64,000 nucleotides of DNA from Flectobacillus sp. BAB-3569 (GCF_002270355.1 NZ_NJFZ01000006.1:372001-436000), one strand, 5' to 3'; positions 37,763-46,597 are shown, counted from the first letter of the stretch. Numbers and translations: made by a program. The notes: generated by a model not told the origin, from the sequence alone.

Positions 37763-39010
37763 ATGAAAACTTCAAGCATTTTAGCAAGTGTCTTGTTGCT
37801 GGCATCGCTATGCACAAGCTGTACAAAAGACAATTCAGATCCAAAGCCAGAAGAACAAACTGTAGCGGGCGAAGTATCGGGTACATGGAAAAAAGGAAGC
37901 ATTATTCAAGTAACTGGCGACATTATTGTTCCTGCTGGAAAAACGCTAAGCATCGAAGAAGGAGTAACCGTGGTGATGGACACAACGGCAAAGCCTGAAA
38001 TTATCGTTAATGGTAACTTATACGCTACAGGTAATGCGAGTAATCCAGTCAAATTTACCGTTCCAGAAACGGCTCGTACCACAAAATATAAATTCGGTAA
38101 GCTTTGGGGTGGAATTTTGGCTAGCAAAACTTGTGCTGAATTAGTGTTAGACAATGTTATCTTAGAATATGGTGGTGCTACGACTACAGAAGCTTCTACT
38201 TCAGTAAAATTAGGTCTGTATAAAGCGGCTAGTGGCGAAAACGTGCCAGCGCTTTGGTATTCAAATGTATCAGGTAAATTGGTGGTGGTTAATAGCATTT
38301 TCCGCAATTTCAATGAAGACTGTACTTATTTAGAAGGTGGAAGTATTATTTTCTCAAATAATAAATTCTATACTACAGGTGTTACAGGTGGCGAAGCTAT
38401 CAATATCAAATCGGGCTGTATTGCTGATGTGGCTTATAATTTGGTTTACAGTACCAACACCAACGCTCTTAAACTATCAAACTCAGGCGACCGTACTCCA
38501 CAAGCATACGTGGTAGCTTACAACAATACCTTGTTAAACACAGGCTGGAGACGCCCAACCATCAAAGGCGGTTCTATCTGGATTGAGGCTAGTGTGCGTG
38601 CTGATTTGTACAACAACCTATTGGCTAATTGTCGTTTCGGTATCAAACGTGATGTGAAAAAACCAGAAGATTCTCGTTCGGTGATTCAAAACAACTTGTA
38701 CTATGGCTATAATCAAACGACGGTAGATCAGTTTCAACCAACAGCCGAAATCGCATCGGGTACAAACGAAATTCGTGGTACAAAGGCGGGAGATAATGAT
38801 CCTAAATTTGCTAACTATCCATTATCAACCGATGTCATGAATGCTGATTACAATAGCTCATGGGACTTCTCGTTATTATCAGGCTCGGCTGCTTTGAACA
38901 AGGGTATCACTACTTTTACGCGTAATTTCAAAACAGGTATTACGGCCAAGGGCAAAACATACACTTCCCCAGAACCAGCCAATTATATTGGTGCATTTGG
39001 TGGGAAGTAG
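37763..39010 (+). CDS. Surface lipoprotein with right-handed beta-helix
   Basis: A 415-residue lipoprotein: MKTSSILASVLLLASLCTSC with a lipobox ending at Cys20, then a polar spacer. The rest is a ladder of short strands with Asn turns (GDIIVPAGKTLSIEEGVTVV, IIVNGNLYATGNASNPVKF, LVLDNVILEYGG, VVNSIFRNFNEDC, IIFSNNKF) typical of pectate-lyase-like parallel beta helices. It lies 20 bases after the receptor and 138 before the phytase. Such lipoproteins are frequent partners of TonB receptors for phosphorus compounds; binding of substrate at the cell surface is inferred. Confidence 0.8.
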   Translation: MKTSSILASVLLLASLCTSCTKDNSDPKPEEQTVAGEVSGTWKKGSIIQVTGDIIVPAGKTLSIEEGVTVVMDTTAKPEIIVNGNLYATGNASNPVKFTVPETARTTKYKFGKLWGGILASKTCAELVLDNVILEYGGATTTEASTSVKLGLYKAASGENVPALWYSNVSGKLVVVNSIFRNFNEDCTYLEGGSIIFSNNKFYTTGVTGGEAINIKSGCIADVAYNLVYSTNTNALKLSNSGDRTPQAYVVAYNNTLLNTGWRRPTIKGGSIWIEASVRADLYNNLLANCRFGIKRDVKKPEDSRSVIQNNLYYGYNQTTVDQFQPTAEIASGTNEIRGTKAGDNDPKFANYPLSTDVMNADYNSSWDFSLLSGSAALNKGITTFTRNFKTGITAKGKTYTSPEPANYIGAFGGK

Positions 39011-39018
39011 ATTAATAA

Positions 39019-39129
39019 TGAAGTGAACAGGCACATAGGTGCAAAGGCACAAAGGGTGTGGAGTTTTATAAAAGCTTCATTGATTTAAAAATACTTTGTC
39101 ACTTTATGCCTTTGCATCTGTTCACTTTG
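39019..39129. repeat. Inverted repeat (family C hairpin)
   Basis: Left arm aagtgaacaggcacatagg...tgcaaaggcacaaag (39020-39054) and right arm ctttgtcac...tgcctttgcatctgttcacttt (39094-39128) are imperfect complements of each other. Separated by about 40 bases, they could form a cruciform or RNA hairpin between the lipoprotein and the phytase. A related string occurs at 32993-33020. Confidence 0.55.
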
Positions 39130-39148
39130 AATAAAACCAACTTATTTC

Positions 39149-40195
39149 ATGAAACTGCTCTTTAAATTATTATCCTTGAGCTTGATTGTTTCGACTCTTG
39201 AAAATGCTTGTGCTCAAACGATTATTAAACCCATTGTCATTACCGATTCTGTTAAACATGACACCGACGATCCTGCTATTTGGATAAACCCTCAAAACCC
39301 AAGCAAAAGCTTAATTATTGGTACCGATAAAAATCAGGATGGAGCGTTGTTTGTCTTTGATTTACAGGGGAAAATTCAGTCAGACAAGGTTGTGAGAGGA
39401 CTGAAGCGTCCTAATAATGTAGACATAGAATACGGTCTAAAAATTGGAGGTAAAAAAGTAGATATCGCCGTTACTACCGAGCGAATGAACCACCAACTAC
39501 GTATTTATTCATTGCCCGACATGAAGCCTATCGACAATGGTGGAATTCCAATGTTTGAAGGAGAAACAGGAACAGAATTCCGTGATTTGATGGGGATAGC
39601 TTTGTACAAAACTCCTAAAGGGAAAATTTATGCTATGGTAGGTCGTAAAAATGGTCCTACGACGGGCGGATATATCTGGCAATATGAATTATCGGATAAT
39701 GGTAAAGGACAAGTAAAAGCTACTTTTATTCGAAAATTTGGTACATATAGTGGCAAAAAAGAAATAGAATCCATTGCAGTCGACGATGCACTAGGCTATG
39801 TCTATTATTCGGACGAAGGTGTAGGCGTAAGAAAATACTATGCCGAACCCTCAAAAGGCGATCAAGAATTAGCTTTGTTTGCTACAACAGGTTTCTCAGA
39901 AGACCACGAAGGGATTTCGATTTATCAAACATCAGTTCGTAAAGGCTATATTCTTGTCTCCGACCAAGGAGCCAATCAATTTCATATTTTCCCAAGAGAA
40001 GGTTCTGCTCAAAATCCTCACGAGCATCCAGAGCTCAAGGTAGTAAAGGTCGAAGCCAAACAAAGTGATGGCTCAGATATTACAGCAATACCTTTGAATA
40101 AAACCTTCAAAAAAGGGTTATTCGTTGTGATGAGCGATGATAAAACTTTTCATTTTTATCGTTGGGAAGATATTGCTGGAAAGGATTTGAAATAA
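39149..40195 (+). CDS. Beta-propeller phytase (3-phytase)
   Basis: A 348-residue secreted protein with a signal peptide (LFKLLSLSLIVSTLENACAQ). It has the marks of the beta-propeller phytase (BPP) family: DTDDPAIWINPQNPSKSLIIGTDK at the N-terminus, RPNNVDIEYG, IESIAVDDALGYVYYSDE, EDHEGISIY and ILVSDQGANQF. BPPs are Ca-dependent and remove phosphate from myo-inositol hexakisphosphate. Expected in the periplasm or outside the cell. It is the last gene of a receptor-lipoprotein-phytase set. Fully intact, unlike the receptor and regulator upstream. Confidence 0.92.
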   Translation: MKLLFKLLSLSLIVSTLENACAQTIIKPIVITDSVKHDTDDPAIWINPQNPSKSLIIGTDKNQDGALFVFDLQGKIQSDKVVRGLKRPNNVDIEYGLKIGGKKVDIAVTTERMNHQLRIYSLPDMKPIDNGGIPMFEGETGTEFRDLMGIALYKTPKGKIYAMVGRKNGPTTGGYIWQYELSDNGKGQVKATFIRKFGTYSGKKEIESIAVDDALGYVYYSDEGVGVRKYYAEPSKGDQELALFATTGFSEDHEGISIYQTSVRKGYILVSDQGANQFHIFPREGSAQNPHEHPELKVVKVEAKQSDGSDITAIPLNKTFKKGLFVVMSDDKTFHFYRWEDIAGKDLK

Positions 40196-40204
40196 AAGCT
40201 TAAA

Positions 40205-40315
40205 ACAATTTCGGATTGGGGATTGCGGATTTCGGAAATAAGGTCAAATGCCTCTATTTTTTACGAAAAATAATTGATTACACATCCGCAATCCAACATC
40301 CGAAATCTCAGATAA
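40205..40315 (+). repeat. Repeat family A, copy 3
   Basis: Same orientation as 5041-5235: atttcggattggggattg, gatttcggaaataag, cctctattttttac, gattacac, and the right arm atccaacatccgaaatc. About 110 bases, without the outer gtacgaa ends. Confidence 0.75.
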
Positions 40316-40356
40316 AAAAGAAACCCCACCAATATCGTATCGGTGGGGTTATCTGT
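40309..40356 (-). terminator. Terminator of nhaA
   Basis: aaccccacc (40322-40330) pairs with ggtggggtt (40342-40350), and the outer cagata/tatctg bases (40309-40314, 40351-40356) can extend it. The A-run 40313-40321 is T on the minus strand, so this terminates the nhaA transcript; it may also stop phytase read-through. Confidence 0.75.
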
Positions 40357-40488
40357 GCTAACAATCGCAATATTTAAGAGTAGTTTGTTTTATGCCTAGT
40401 TTAGAAGTAAGCCAAACTCGAAACGGTATTAAATAATCAAATAAAATATGATTTTGGTAAATGTATTTACCATTTTAACATGCCTTTG

Positions 40489-41712
40489 TTAACTTCTTAC
40501 ATTTCTAGTAAAAAGTCTTGGAAAAGACCATTGAAATAAGTTCGCAATACTGTTGGTTTTAATAAAAATCAAAGTGCTCAAAATACCTGAGGTAAGCGAT
40601 GCTATGATAACCCCAACTTTAATAAAATCTTTTACCTGCGTATGAAGGTAAGAATGCTCAGTAATAAAAATGGCTACAGTCACACCTGTACCTGCCAAAA
40701 TCCCCATTCCTAAAATATGTACCCAATTAATATTGGTTGGAAGTTTTGCTATATTCAATCGAACAGCAAGCCATGTAGCCATCACAATTCCTAATGGTTT
40801 ACCTAGTAGCAGTCCAATCAAAACACCAGTAACATGAGATTCCTGAAGGAATTCCAGACTTTCTACGTTGATAGTAACTGCTACATTAGCAAATACAAAT
40901 AGCGGAACTATCAGATAGTTTACTGGCATGTAAAGCCATCTTTTTAGCTCTTCTATTCGATGAATAGGGATAGAAAGGGCTGTAAAGATTCCTGACAAAG
41001 CGGGAGGTAATCCTGCTTGTACCATATTCCACCAAATACAAATTCCTACTAAAAAATAAGGAATAATATGAGTGGTTTTAATATATTTCAATCCAATTAA
41101 TGCTAGAATACTCAGTAGGATAAGAACGATCTTTAGGCTTGCAACGGTTGGTAAATAAAACGCCACTAACAATGAAATGGCTAATAGATCATCAATAATA
41201 ACAAGAGCAACAAAAAAAACTTTAATAAAATTGGGCACTTTGTTTCCCAATAACTTTAATATACCTAACGAAAATGCAATGTCTGTGGTCGTTGGAATAA
41301 TCCAACCAGCGTAATTACTCTGTTTTTGGTTAAAAAAACAGAAAATGGTAATAGGAATAACGAGTCCTCCTATAGCAGCTATTAATGGCAAGTTGGCACG
41401 TTGACAAGTTTGTAATTCACCATAAACAAACTCTTTTTTTAAATCGAGACCAATTTCCACCATAAACAACGTCATTAACCCTTTGTTGATAATGTCTAGT
41501 GAAGTAATATTTCCTACTTCTGGTATTAATGGTGACGACCAGAACTGAATATAGGCTGTTCCACTGAGAGGGATATTCGCAAATAAAAGGGTTAAAAATA
41601 AAGCGTTTAGTAGCAAGAATCCACTTAGTTGACCAGTCTGCTCAATCTCAACGATTGGGCTCGACACATCCTTGATAGGTTCAACAAAAACTTTGTGGAT
41701 ACGCTTTTTCAT
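40489..41712 (-). CDS. nhaA: Na+/H+ antiporter NhaA
   Basis: A 407-residue inner-membrane antiporter. The two conserved motifs of the ion site are present: TDIAFSLGIL with D144 (equivalent of E. coli D133) and VIIDDLLAI with D174-D175 (equivalents of D163-D164). MVEIGLDLKKEFVYGEL is the conserved cytoplasmic loop. NhaA exchanges two protons for one sodium and supports growth at alkaline pH or high salt. A polar N-terminal extension of about 25 residues precedes helix 1. A small gene starts upstream on the same strand with 40 bases between. Confidence 0.93.
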   Translation of the reverse strand: MKKRIHKVFVEPIKDVSSPIVEIEQTGQLSGFLLLNALFLTLLFANIPLSGTAYIQFWSSPLIPEVGNITSLDIINKGLMTLFMVEIGLDLKKEFVYGELQTCQRANLPLIAAIGGLVIPITIFCFFNQKQSNYAGWIIPTTTDIAFSLGILKLLGNKVPNFIKVFFVALVIIDDLLAISLLVAFYLPTVASLKIVLILLSILALIGLKYIKTTHIIPYFLVGICIWWNMVQAGLPPALSGIFTALSIPIHRIEELKRWLYMPVNYLIVPLFVFANVAVTINVESLEFLQESHVTGVLIGLLLGKPLGIVMATWLAVRLNIAKLPTNINWVHILGMGILAGTGVTVAIFITEHSYLHTQVKDFIKVGVIIASLTSGILSTLIFIKTNSIANLFQWSFPRLFTRNVRS

Positions 41713-41752
41713 TTATACTTGGCATGCAACTAAAACATGCCTTTAAAGATGA

Positions 41753-41992
41753 CTAGCTTGGAAGTAATCGTGCCTCGACCGACCTGAATACTTGTAAAAT
41801 TATATGAGAATAGATGGATGCAAAGTGTTTCAGACACCATCTCTTCAAAATCACTAATTGCCCGGTTGTACATTCTTGTAAACCTTTCTGTAATTCTTTT
41901 TTAAATAATAGAGGCGAAAAACTTACCTTCTTCAGAATCAACTTAATATAATTCAAGCGAGAAATTTTCGTTCTCTTTACAGTTCCTTCCAT
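41753..41992 (-). CDS. Small basic hypothetical protein
   Basis: A 79-residue frame just upstream of nhaA on the same strand: basic N-terminus with ISRLNYIKLILKKVSFSPLLFKKELQKGL, then TTGQLVILKRWCLKHF. The Leu/Lys helix pattern resembles short conserved Cytophagales proteins of unknown function, from memory only. No signal peptide or membrane segment. It could be spurious; a conserved homologue would settle it. Confidence 0.45.
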   Translation of the reverse strand: MEGTVKRTKISRLNYIKLILKKVSFSPLLFKKELQKGLQECTTGQLVILKRWCLKHFASIYSHIILQVFRSVEARLLPS

Positions 41993-42286
41993 AAGTCAAT
42001 AAATTTAGTAAATTGATTTTAGGAGAATTTCCTAATAAGACAAATAGGTAGAGTCATAGCATAGGCAACACTGAATCAATAGCACATTTGTTGATGAGAG
42101 ACCATAAAAAAAGCTTAACAAAGAAGTAAGGGGGCAACTGAGATATCAGACGAGAGCCAGTCAGTAAGCTAATGCCTCATATCTGCCTGCCCCACAACTT
42201 CGTTAAACTTCAACATATATTTCTCTTTCCGCTACAAAGTTGTCACTATAAAGTTAAAACTTTCTTAGACAGATATTAGAAAATGC
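41993..42286. other. Intergenic, 294 bases, nothing recognised
   Basis: AT-rich gap between the histidine kinase stop and the small gene start. Presumably holds the promoter of the small gene and nhaA. No hairpin with a T-run and no repeat seen. Confidence 0.5.
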
Positions 42287-43663
42287 TTAGAATGTAATGT
42301 TGCTTGGTAAAACGAGTGTAAATGTGGTGCCAATATTAGGAGATGACTTGACATCAACGGTTCCGCCATGCATACGAGCGATGCGTTCTACTAGCGAAAG
42401 CCCAATGCCATAGCCCTTGATGTCGGCAGTTTGACTGCTGCGATAAAATGGTTGGAAGATATAAGATAATTCTGATTCTTGAATGCCAATGCCTTTGTCT
42501 TCAATAGCAATTTGAATTTCATCTGGAAGGCAGCGTAAGCGTATAATCGCTTTTTTGTCAAACGAAAACTTACAGGCATTTTCTGCCAAGTTGACAATGG
42601 CCGTTTTTAATAAAGCCGAATTACCCAACATACATAGTCCGTCAGGATCTTCTGGAAGCTCATCAAAAAGAATATCAACTTGATATAAAGCATTACTCTT
42701 GGTCAAAAGTCCACGCACTTCCCATAGGAGTTCATCTACTCGAACTTTGTCAACCAACAAATCTTGTTTGGCGCCATCGACTTTGGTAAGCTTAAGAAGA
42801 TTTTGAGTAAGAGCAATGAGTTCTTGAATATCGTCCAAAACCGAATACATGGTTTTTTGATATTCTTGAGGCGTACGTGTTTTGATTAGACTTACCTCTA
42901 ATTGCGAAGACATTTTGGTCAAAGGATTACGAAGCTCATGGGATACATTCGATACGAACATCCTTTGGAGTTTAAACGTATCCTCAACACGATCAAGTAG
43001 TTGGTTGATGGTCTGTGTTAAGCGGTCGATTTCATCTTGATTGTCTTGCTGGCTAAGCCGTAGGTGCATATTTTTGGGAACAATACTGTTGAGCTTTTGA
43101 CCCATGTCATCAATGGGAGCTATGGCTTTGCCTGCATAATACCAGCCTGCCGCCGAAACCCAAAGTATCACTATCAAAAATAATAAGACCATAATGAGTC
43201 TCATTTGTGCCAAAAAAGCCCTTCCATAATCATCAACGGCACTGGCTACTATATAATAAGGCTCTGGTGTTTGGGTGTAATACAACCCTACACCATGGTA
43301 TTTCCCGTCTCGAAAACGATACTTTTTCTCCAACTGGATTTTGGTCATCAAGTCTTCTGTGAGAGGTAGTCCCTTGCGGTCGTTGGTGGTAAATACCCTT
43401 TTCTTGTTTTGATTATAAATCGTGATGTTTTCGCTATGAAGAACGTTTTTGTTACGATCAGTAATCGTTCTCAAAAGGGTAGAATCTACATCGTCTACCA
43501 CAAAATAGAGTTCGGCGGTAGTTTCGGTACGGTTTGAAAGTCGGCGATAAAAGCTTTCGCTCAGATAGTATTGCGTGTAAAGGTATATCGACAACAATAC
43601 CGCTAGCAGTATTGTTGAAACGATAAAAATAAATCTTATGGTAAGACTAACCCTTATTTGCAT
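42287..43663 (-). CDS. Sensor histidine kinase (HAMP, HisKA, HATPase)
   Basis: A 458-residue inner-membrane kinase. Transmembrane helix 1 is about 8-30 and helix 2 about 153-178; a periplasmic sensor of about 120 residues lies between. HAMP follows to about 230. The phosphoacceptor His is H242 in FVSNVSHELRNPL. The ATPase part has N-box LAENACKFS, G1 DKGIGIQESE and G2 YGIGLSLVERI. It pairs with the response regulator 1 base upstream (43665-44342). The sensor domain type is not recognised, so the signal is unknown; flanking antiporter genes suggest ion, pH or envelope stress, as inference. Confidence 0.92.
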   Translation of the reverse strand: MQIRVSLTIRFIFIVSTILLAVLLSIYLYTQYYLSESFYRRLSNRTETTAELYFVVDDVDSTLLRTITDRNKNVLHSENITIYNQNKKRVFTTNDRKGLPLTEDLMTKIQLEKKYRFRDGKYHGVGLYYTQTPEPYYIVASAVDDYGRAFLAQMRLIMVLLFLIVILWVSAAGWYYAGKAIAPIDDMGQKLNSIVPKNMHLRLSQQDNQDEIDRLTQTINQLLDRVEDTFKLQRMFVSNVSHELRNPLTKMSSQLEVSLIKTRTPQEYQKTMYSVLDDIQELIALTQNLLKLTKVDGAKQDLLVDKVRVDELLWEVRGLLTKSNALYQVDILFDELPEDPDGLCMLGNSALLKTAIVNLAENACKFSFDKKAIIRLRCLPDEIQIAIEDKGIGIQESELSYIFQPFYRSSQTADIKGYGIGLSLVERIARMHGGTVDVKSSPNIGTTFTLVLPSNITF

Positions 43664-43664
43664 A

Positions 43665-44342
43665 TTATTCTTTTTTCAGTACATAACCCATTCCAAATAC
43701 AGTATGAATAAGTTTTGTATCGAAGTTTTTATCGATTTTTTTACGTAAATAGTTAATATAAACCTCTACAAAATTGGTGCCTGTATCAAAGCCAATGTCC
43801 CAAACATTTTCGGCCAATTGTACTTTTGATAATACTCTACCTTGATTGCGCATCATATATTCCAATAAAGTGAATTCTCTTGCAGTAAGTTCAATTACTT
43901 GCCCGTCACGAGTCACTACTTTGGTATCAAGATTCATTTCTAATCCCTCAAATTTAAGGGTTTGGTGAGTCATTAAAGTACTTGAGCCTCGTTTTGTGAG
44001 TGAGCGGACACGTGCTAACAGTTCTACAAATTGAAAAGGTTTTACTAAATATTGATCCGCACCAGAGTCGAAGCCATTCACTTTATCTTCTGTTTCGCCT
44101 AATGCTGTTAACATCAAAATAGGCGTTTGGATGCCCGATTCACGAAGCTCGCGCGACAATACAAAGCCATTGAGCCCAGGCATGATAATGTCTGTAATGA
44201 TTAATGAATAATTGTTACGCATAGCCAACTGTCTGGCAATGAGCCCATCATAGGCTATATCTACCTCATAGAGGTTTTCTTCAAGACCTTGCTGAATAGC
44301 GTGTAAGGTTTTTGGTTCGTCTTCAACTACTAAAATTCTCAT
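43665..44342 (-). CDS. OmpR-family response regulator
   Basis: A 225-residue regulator with receiver domain and winged-helix output. Phospho-acceptor D51 (IITDIIMPGLNG), acidic pocket VVEDEPKT (E7, D8), conserved Thr in LMLTA and Lys K101 in LVKPF. The C-terminal domain includes LTAREFTLLEYMMRNQGRVLSK and VYINYLRKKID, as in OmpR/PhoB. Its stop is separated from the histidine kinase start by one base, so the two are translationally coupled. Starts at the ATG at 44342. Confidence 0.95.
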   Translation of the reverse strand: MRILVVEDEPKTLHAIQQGLEENLYEVDIAYDGLIARQLAMRNNYSLIITDIIMPGLNGFVLSRELRESGIQTPILMLTALGETEDKVNGFDSGADQYLVKPFQFVELLARVRSLTKRGSSTLMTHQTLKFEGLEMNLDTKVVTRDGQVIELTAREFTLLEYMMRNQGRVLSKVQLAENVWDIGFDTGTNFVEVYINYLRKKIDKNFDTKLIHTVFGMGYVLKKE

Positions 44343-44733
44343 AGTTTTAAAATTTGATTGACATTAAGTAAAAGAAGTTAAGTTTCAGTGCTGATTTATG
44401 AATGTCAATTTGTTCTTGCCTAAAATATTTTGTACTCAAAATAAGATTTAAGATTGTGCTTTGGGCTATCAGGTAAGGGCATTAAGCGGTGGGCCATAAA
44501 AAGCATTTTAACACTCTATGCCTTGTGCCTGTTGCCTTGACTTAAAGCTTTCAGGTAACTGCTTTCGGCAGAGGGCTTTGTAAAAAAGAATGTCTGTGGT
44601 TATAAAAACATTTTAACACTCTTTGCCTTGTGCCTGTTGCCTTGTGCCTAAAAAACAAAAGTCAAATCTAATGTTGCTATTCTTTCAAAAGAACCACTTT
44701 TAGCCTACGGCATAAAGCCTAATGCAAACAAAA
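44343..44733. other. Intergenic region with tandem repeat B
   Basis: A 391-base gap between the antiporter stop and the regulator start. Most of it is two adjacent copies of repeat family B (44431-44660). No other gene or terminator is clear. Confidence 0.6.
44431..44660 (+). repeat. Repeat family B, copies 2 and 3 in tandem
   Basis: Two consecutive related units (about 44431-44541 and 44542-44660). Both contain cattttaacactct(a/t)tgcc, ttgtgcctgttgcc and a (g)ggctttc/gggcat...gcggtgggc-like block. Homologous to 18677-18840 and 61951-62082. Confidence 0.8.
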
Positions 44734-45951
44734 TTATACAATTTCGCCGATGGCTTCATCATTGAGACTTCCCGAACTTCCCTTTTTCTCAGCCGTCATA
44801 ATACCCAGCATCATCAACACACTGGTAATCAGAATGACAAAAAATAAAATCCCATTGTTAAATGTATTGAGCTTAAATTGTTGAGGAATCCCATAAAACA
44901 ATAATATGGTAATCAAACCTCGCGGCATCAATAATAACTCTGGCATAGTATTTTTTTGAGACTGAATAAATCGAAGAAAAATAAATCGAATGACAAGTAA
45001 GGCCAAGACTACCATCGAGCCTGTTATCCACACTTCTTCTTGACTAAAAATTCCGACATTCATCGAATACCCAAAAAGTATAAAAAAGAAGGTTCTTATC
45101 AAAAAAGCTGTTTCTGCCGTAATTGATTTAAGATTGTTTTCTACTTCATCAAACATATGCTGAGGAACACCTTCTACAATTATTTTGGGACGAATAACTT
45201 TTCTATTATTGATAAATAGTCCAAAAAATAAGATAATTAACAAAGAAGGTAAGTGTAATAATTTACCCGCCGCATATAGTACCAATAATACCGCAAACAA
45301 GAGAAAATACTTCAAATGCAAGGTAATTCTTGATAAAAGATAAATCAGACCGAGTGCTACTACTACCGACAATAATAAAGACCAAACAATATTGAAACCA
45401 TAAAGTATACCTGACTCGATCGAAATACCTTCGTCGGCGATAAGGTAATTGAAAAATAAAATCCCAAAAATATCAGAAAAAGAGGCCTCATAAATGATAA
45501 ATTCTCTTTTGTGTGGGAGCAAATTTTCAACACTCGGAATCACAATGGCACTACTGATAATCGACATGGGAGTGGCATATACCAGACAGTTACGAAATGT
45601 TTCGCCTGTTGCTTGCTGGATAATCAAAGCAATAGAAAAAGAAGATGCCAGTAAGATAAGCAAGGCCGCAAAAAATGCCTGTGCAATCATTTTAGACTTG
45701 TCTCGGCTCAACTCCAAATCAAGACTCGCCTCCAAAATAATCATAATCAACCCTACTACGCCCAGAATCTCAACCGTTTTGTTGACAAACGTTGCTGGTA
45801 GTAAGTTTTGTCCAAAAACTTGTCCTAGCAAAATCCCTGTTCCCAGCAATAATAGCACCGATGGAATCGCAAATTTTTTGGCAATTAGGTTGAAAATATA
45901 AGATATAATGACACCGCCCGAAAGCAATAAAACAATTTCATAAGTATTCAT
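44734..45951 (-). CDS. Cation:proton antiporter (CPA2/Kef-like)
   Basis: A 405-residue membrane protein with 12-13 hydrophobic helices. Helix 1-2 (IVLLLSGGVIISYIFNLIAKKF) and the following AIPSVLLLLGTGILLGQVFG are the classical CPA2 start; later VVGLIMIILEASLDLELS matches the conserved Glu/Asp helix 3 loop, and PSVENLLPHKREFIIYEASFSDIFGIL the ion-binding helix with D in the expected region. No TrkA-N regulatory domain follows, so it is a minimal Na+ or K+/H+ exchanger. It is on the same strand as the two-component system and nhaA, about 1.3 kb upstream. Confidence 0.88.
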   Translation of the reverse strand: MNTYEIVLLLSGGVIISYIFNLIAKKFAIPSVLLLLGTGILLGQVFGQNLLPATFVNKTVEILGVVGLIMIILEASLDLELSRDKSKMIAQAFFAALLILLASSFSIALIIQQATGETFRNCLVYATPMSIISSAIVIPSVENLLPHKREFIIYEASFSDIFGILFFNYLIADEGISIESGILYGFNIVWSLLLSVVVALGLIYLLSRITLHLKYFLLFAVLLVLYAAGKLLHLPSLLIILFFGLFINNRKVIRPKIIVEGVPQHMFDEVENNLKSITAETAFLIRTFFFILFGYSMNVGIFSQEEVWITGSMVVLALLVIRFIFLRFIQSQKNTMPELLLMPRGLITILLFYGIPQQFKLNTFNNGILFFVILITSVLMMLGIMTAEKKGSSGSLNDEAIGEIV

Positions 45952-46004
45952 AATTGTAAATGGTTAATGGTGAAGTGAAGTGGTAATTAGATGTTAATCG
46001 TCAA

Positions 46005-46348
46005 TAGTAAGTAGGAAAACGTTATTAGTTAACAGTATATTGGTTATTTTAAGATATTCATAATCAAAAAGTTATAGTCAAATTTCGCCTCTGATATACT
46101 ATTGATTTAATCTTTCCTAATACTTATATCTGTTATTTAAATACACTCACAATCAAAAGGGTACTATAAAAGTATGCCACAGATATAGGGTTGTTTAATC
46201 TTTCTTATTGTTTAACATCCATTGTTTAAGTAATAGGAAATATTAAATTGATAATATGTCTGCGGTACATAGTGATAGTATCCTTCTGATTATGAGTTTA
46301 TTCTGATAACTGATATACTGTTAACTAATAACTCCCTTTTACTTACTA
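46005..46348. mobile_element. MITE-like inverted-repeat element (non-coding)
   Basis: Ends tagtaagta at 46005-46013 and 46340-46348 in inverted orientation. Perfect 20-base inverted arms are gttattagttaacagtatat at 46021-46040, complementary to 46313-46332. The next 83 bases of each arm (46041-46123 and 46312-46230) align without gaps at roughly two-thirds identity. A third related unit of the same length lies directly between them at 46131-46213 in the left-arm orientation. No transposase, no clear target-site duplication. Short size, terminal inverted repeats and no coding capacity fit a MITE, but a locally grown inverted repeat is an alternative. Confidence 0.6.
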
Positions 46349-46526
46349 CGAAAAAATAATACCTTAAGCTTGTGTTCAAGAATGTCGAAATACTTCATAG
46401 CATGCAAGAAATCCACGTTTGTTTTAAAAATCGTTAAGAAAAAATTAGAAATTGCTTAGAGAGGTTTAGGGATATAGGTTACTATAAATTTATTAAATCT
46501 TTATGAAAGACATACACAAAGATTGG

Positions 46527-46534
46527 TAAATTTG
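46527..46534 (+). promoter_or_regulatory. Candidate -7 box of the cyclophilin promoter
   Basis: TAAATTTG fits TAnnTTTG, 63 bases before the ATG. The upstream -33 region is not convincing. Confidence 0.35.
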
Positions 46535-46597
46535 GTATCTTGAAAGTTAAAATAATTACTCTTGTGGCATCACTAGGCCTTATCAAATAGCAATAGA

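Larger units (their letters stand above)
45952..46597. other. Intergenic region with MITE-like element
   Basis: A 646-base divergent gap. About half of it is the inverted-repeat element at 46005-46348. The remaining right part holds a candidate promoter for the cyclophilin gene (46527-46534). No coding frame is seen. Confidence 0.6.
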
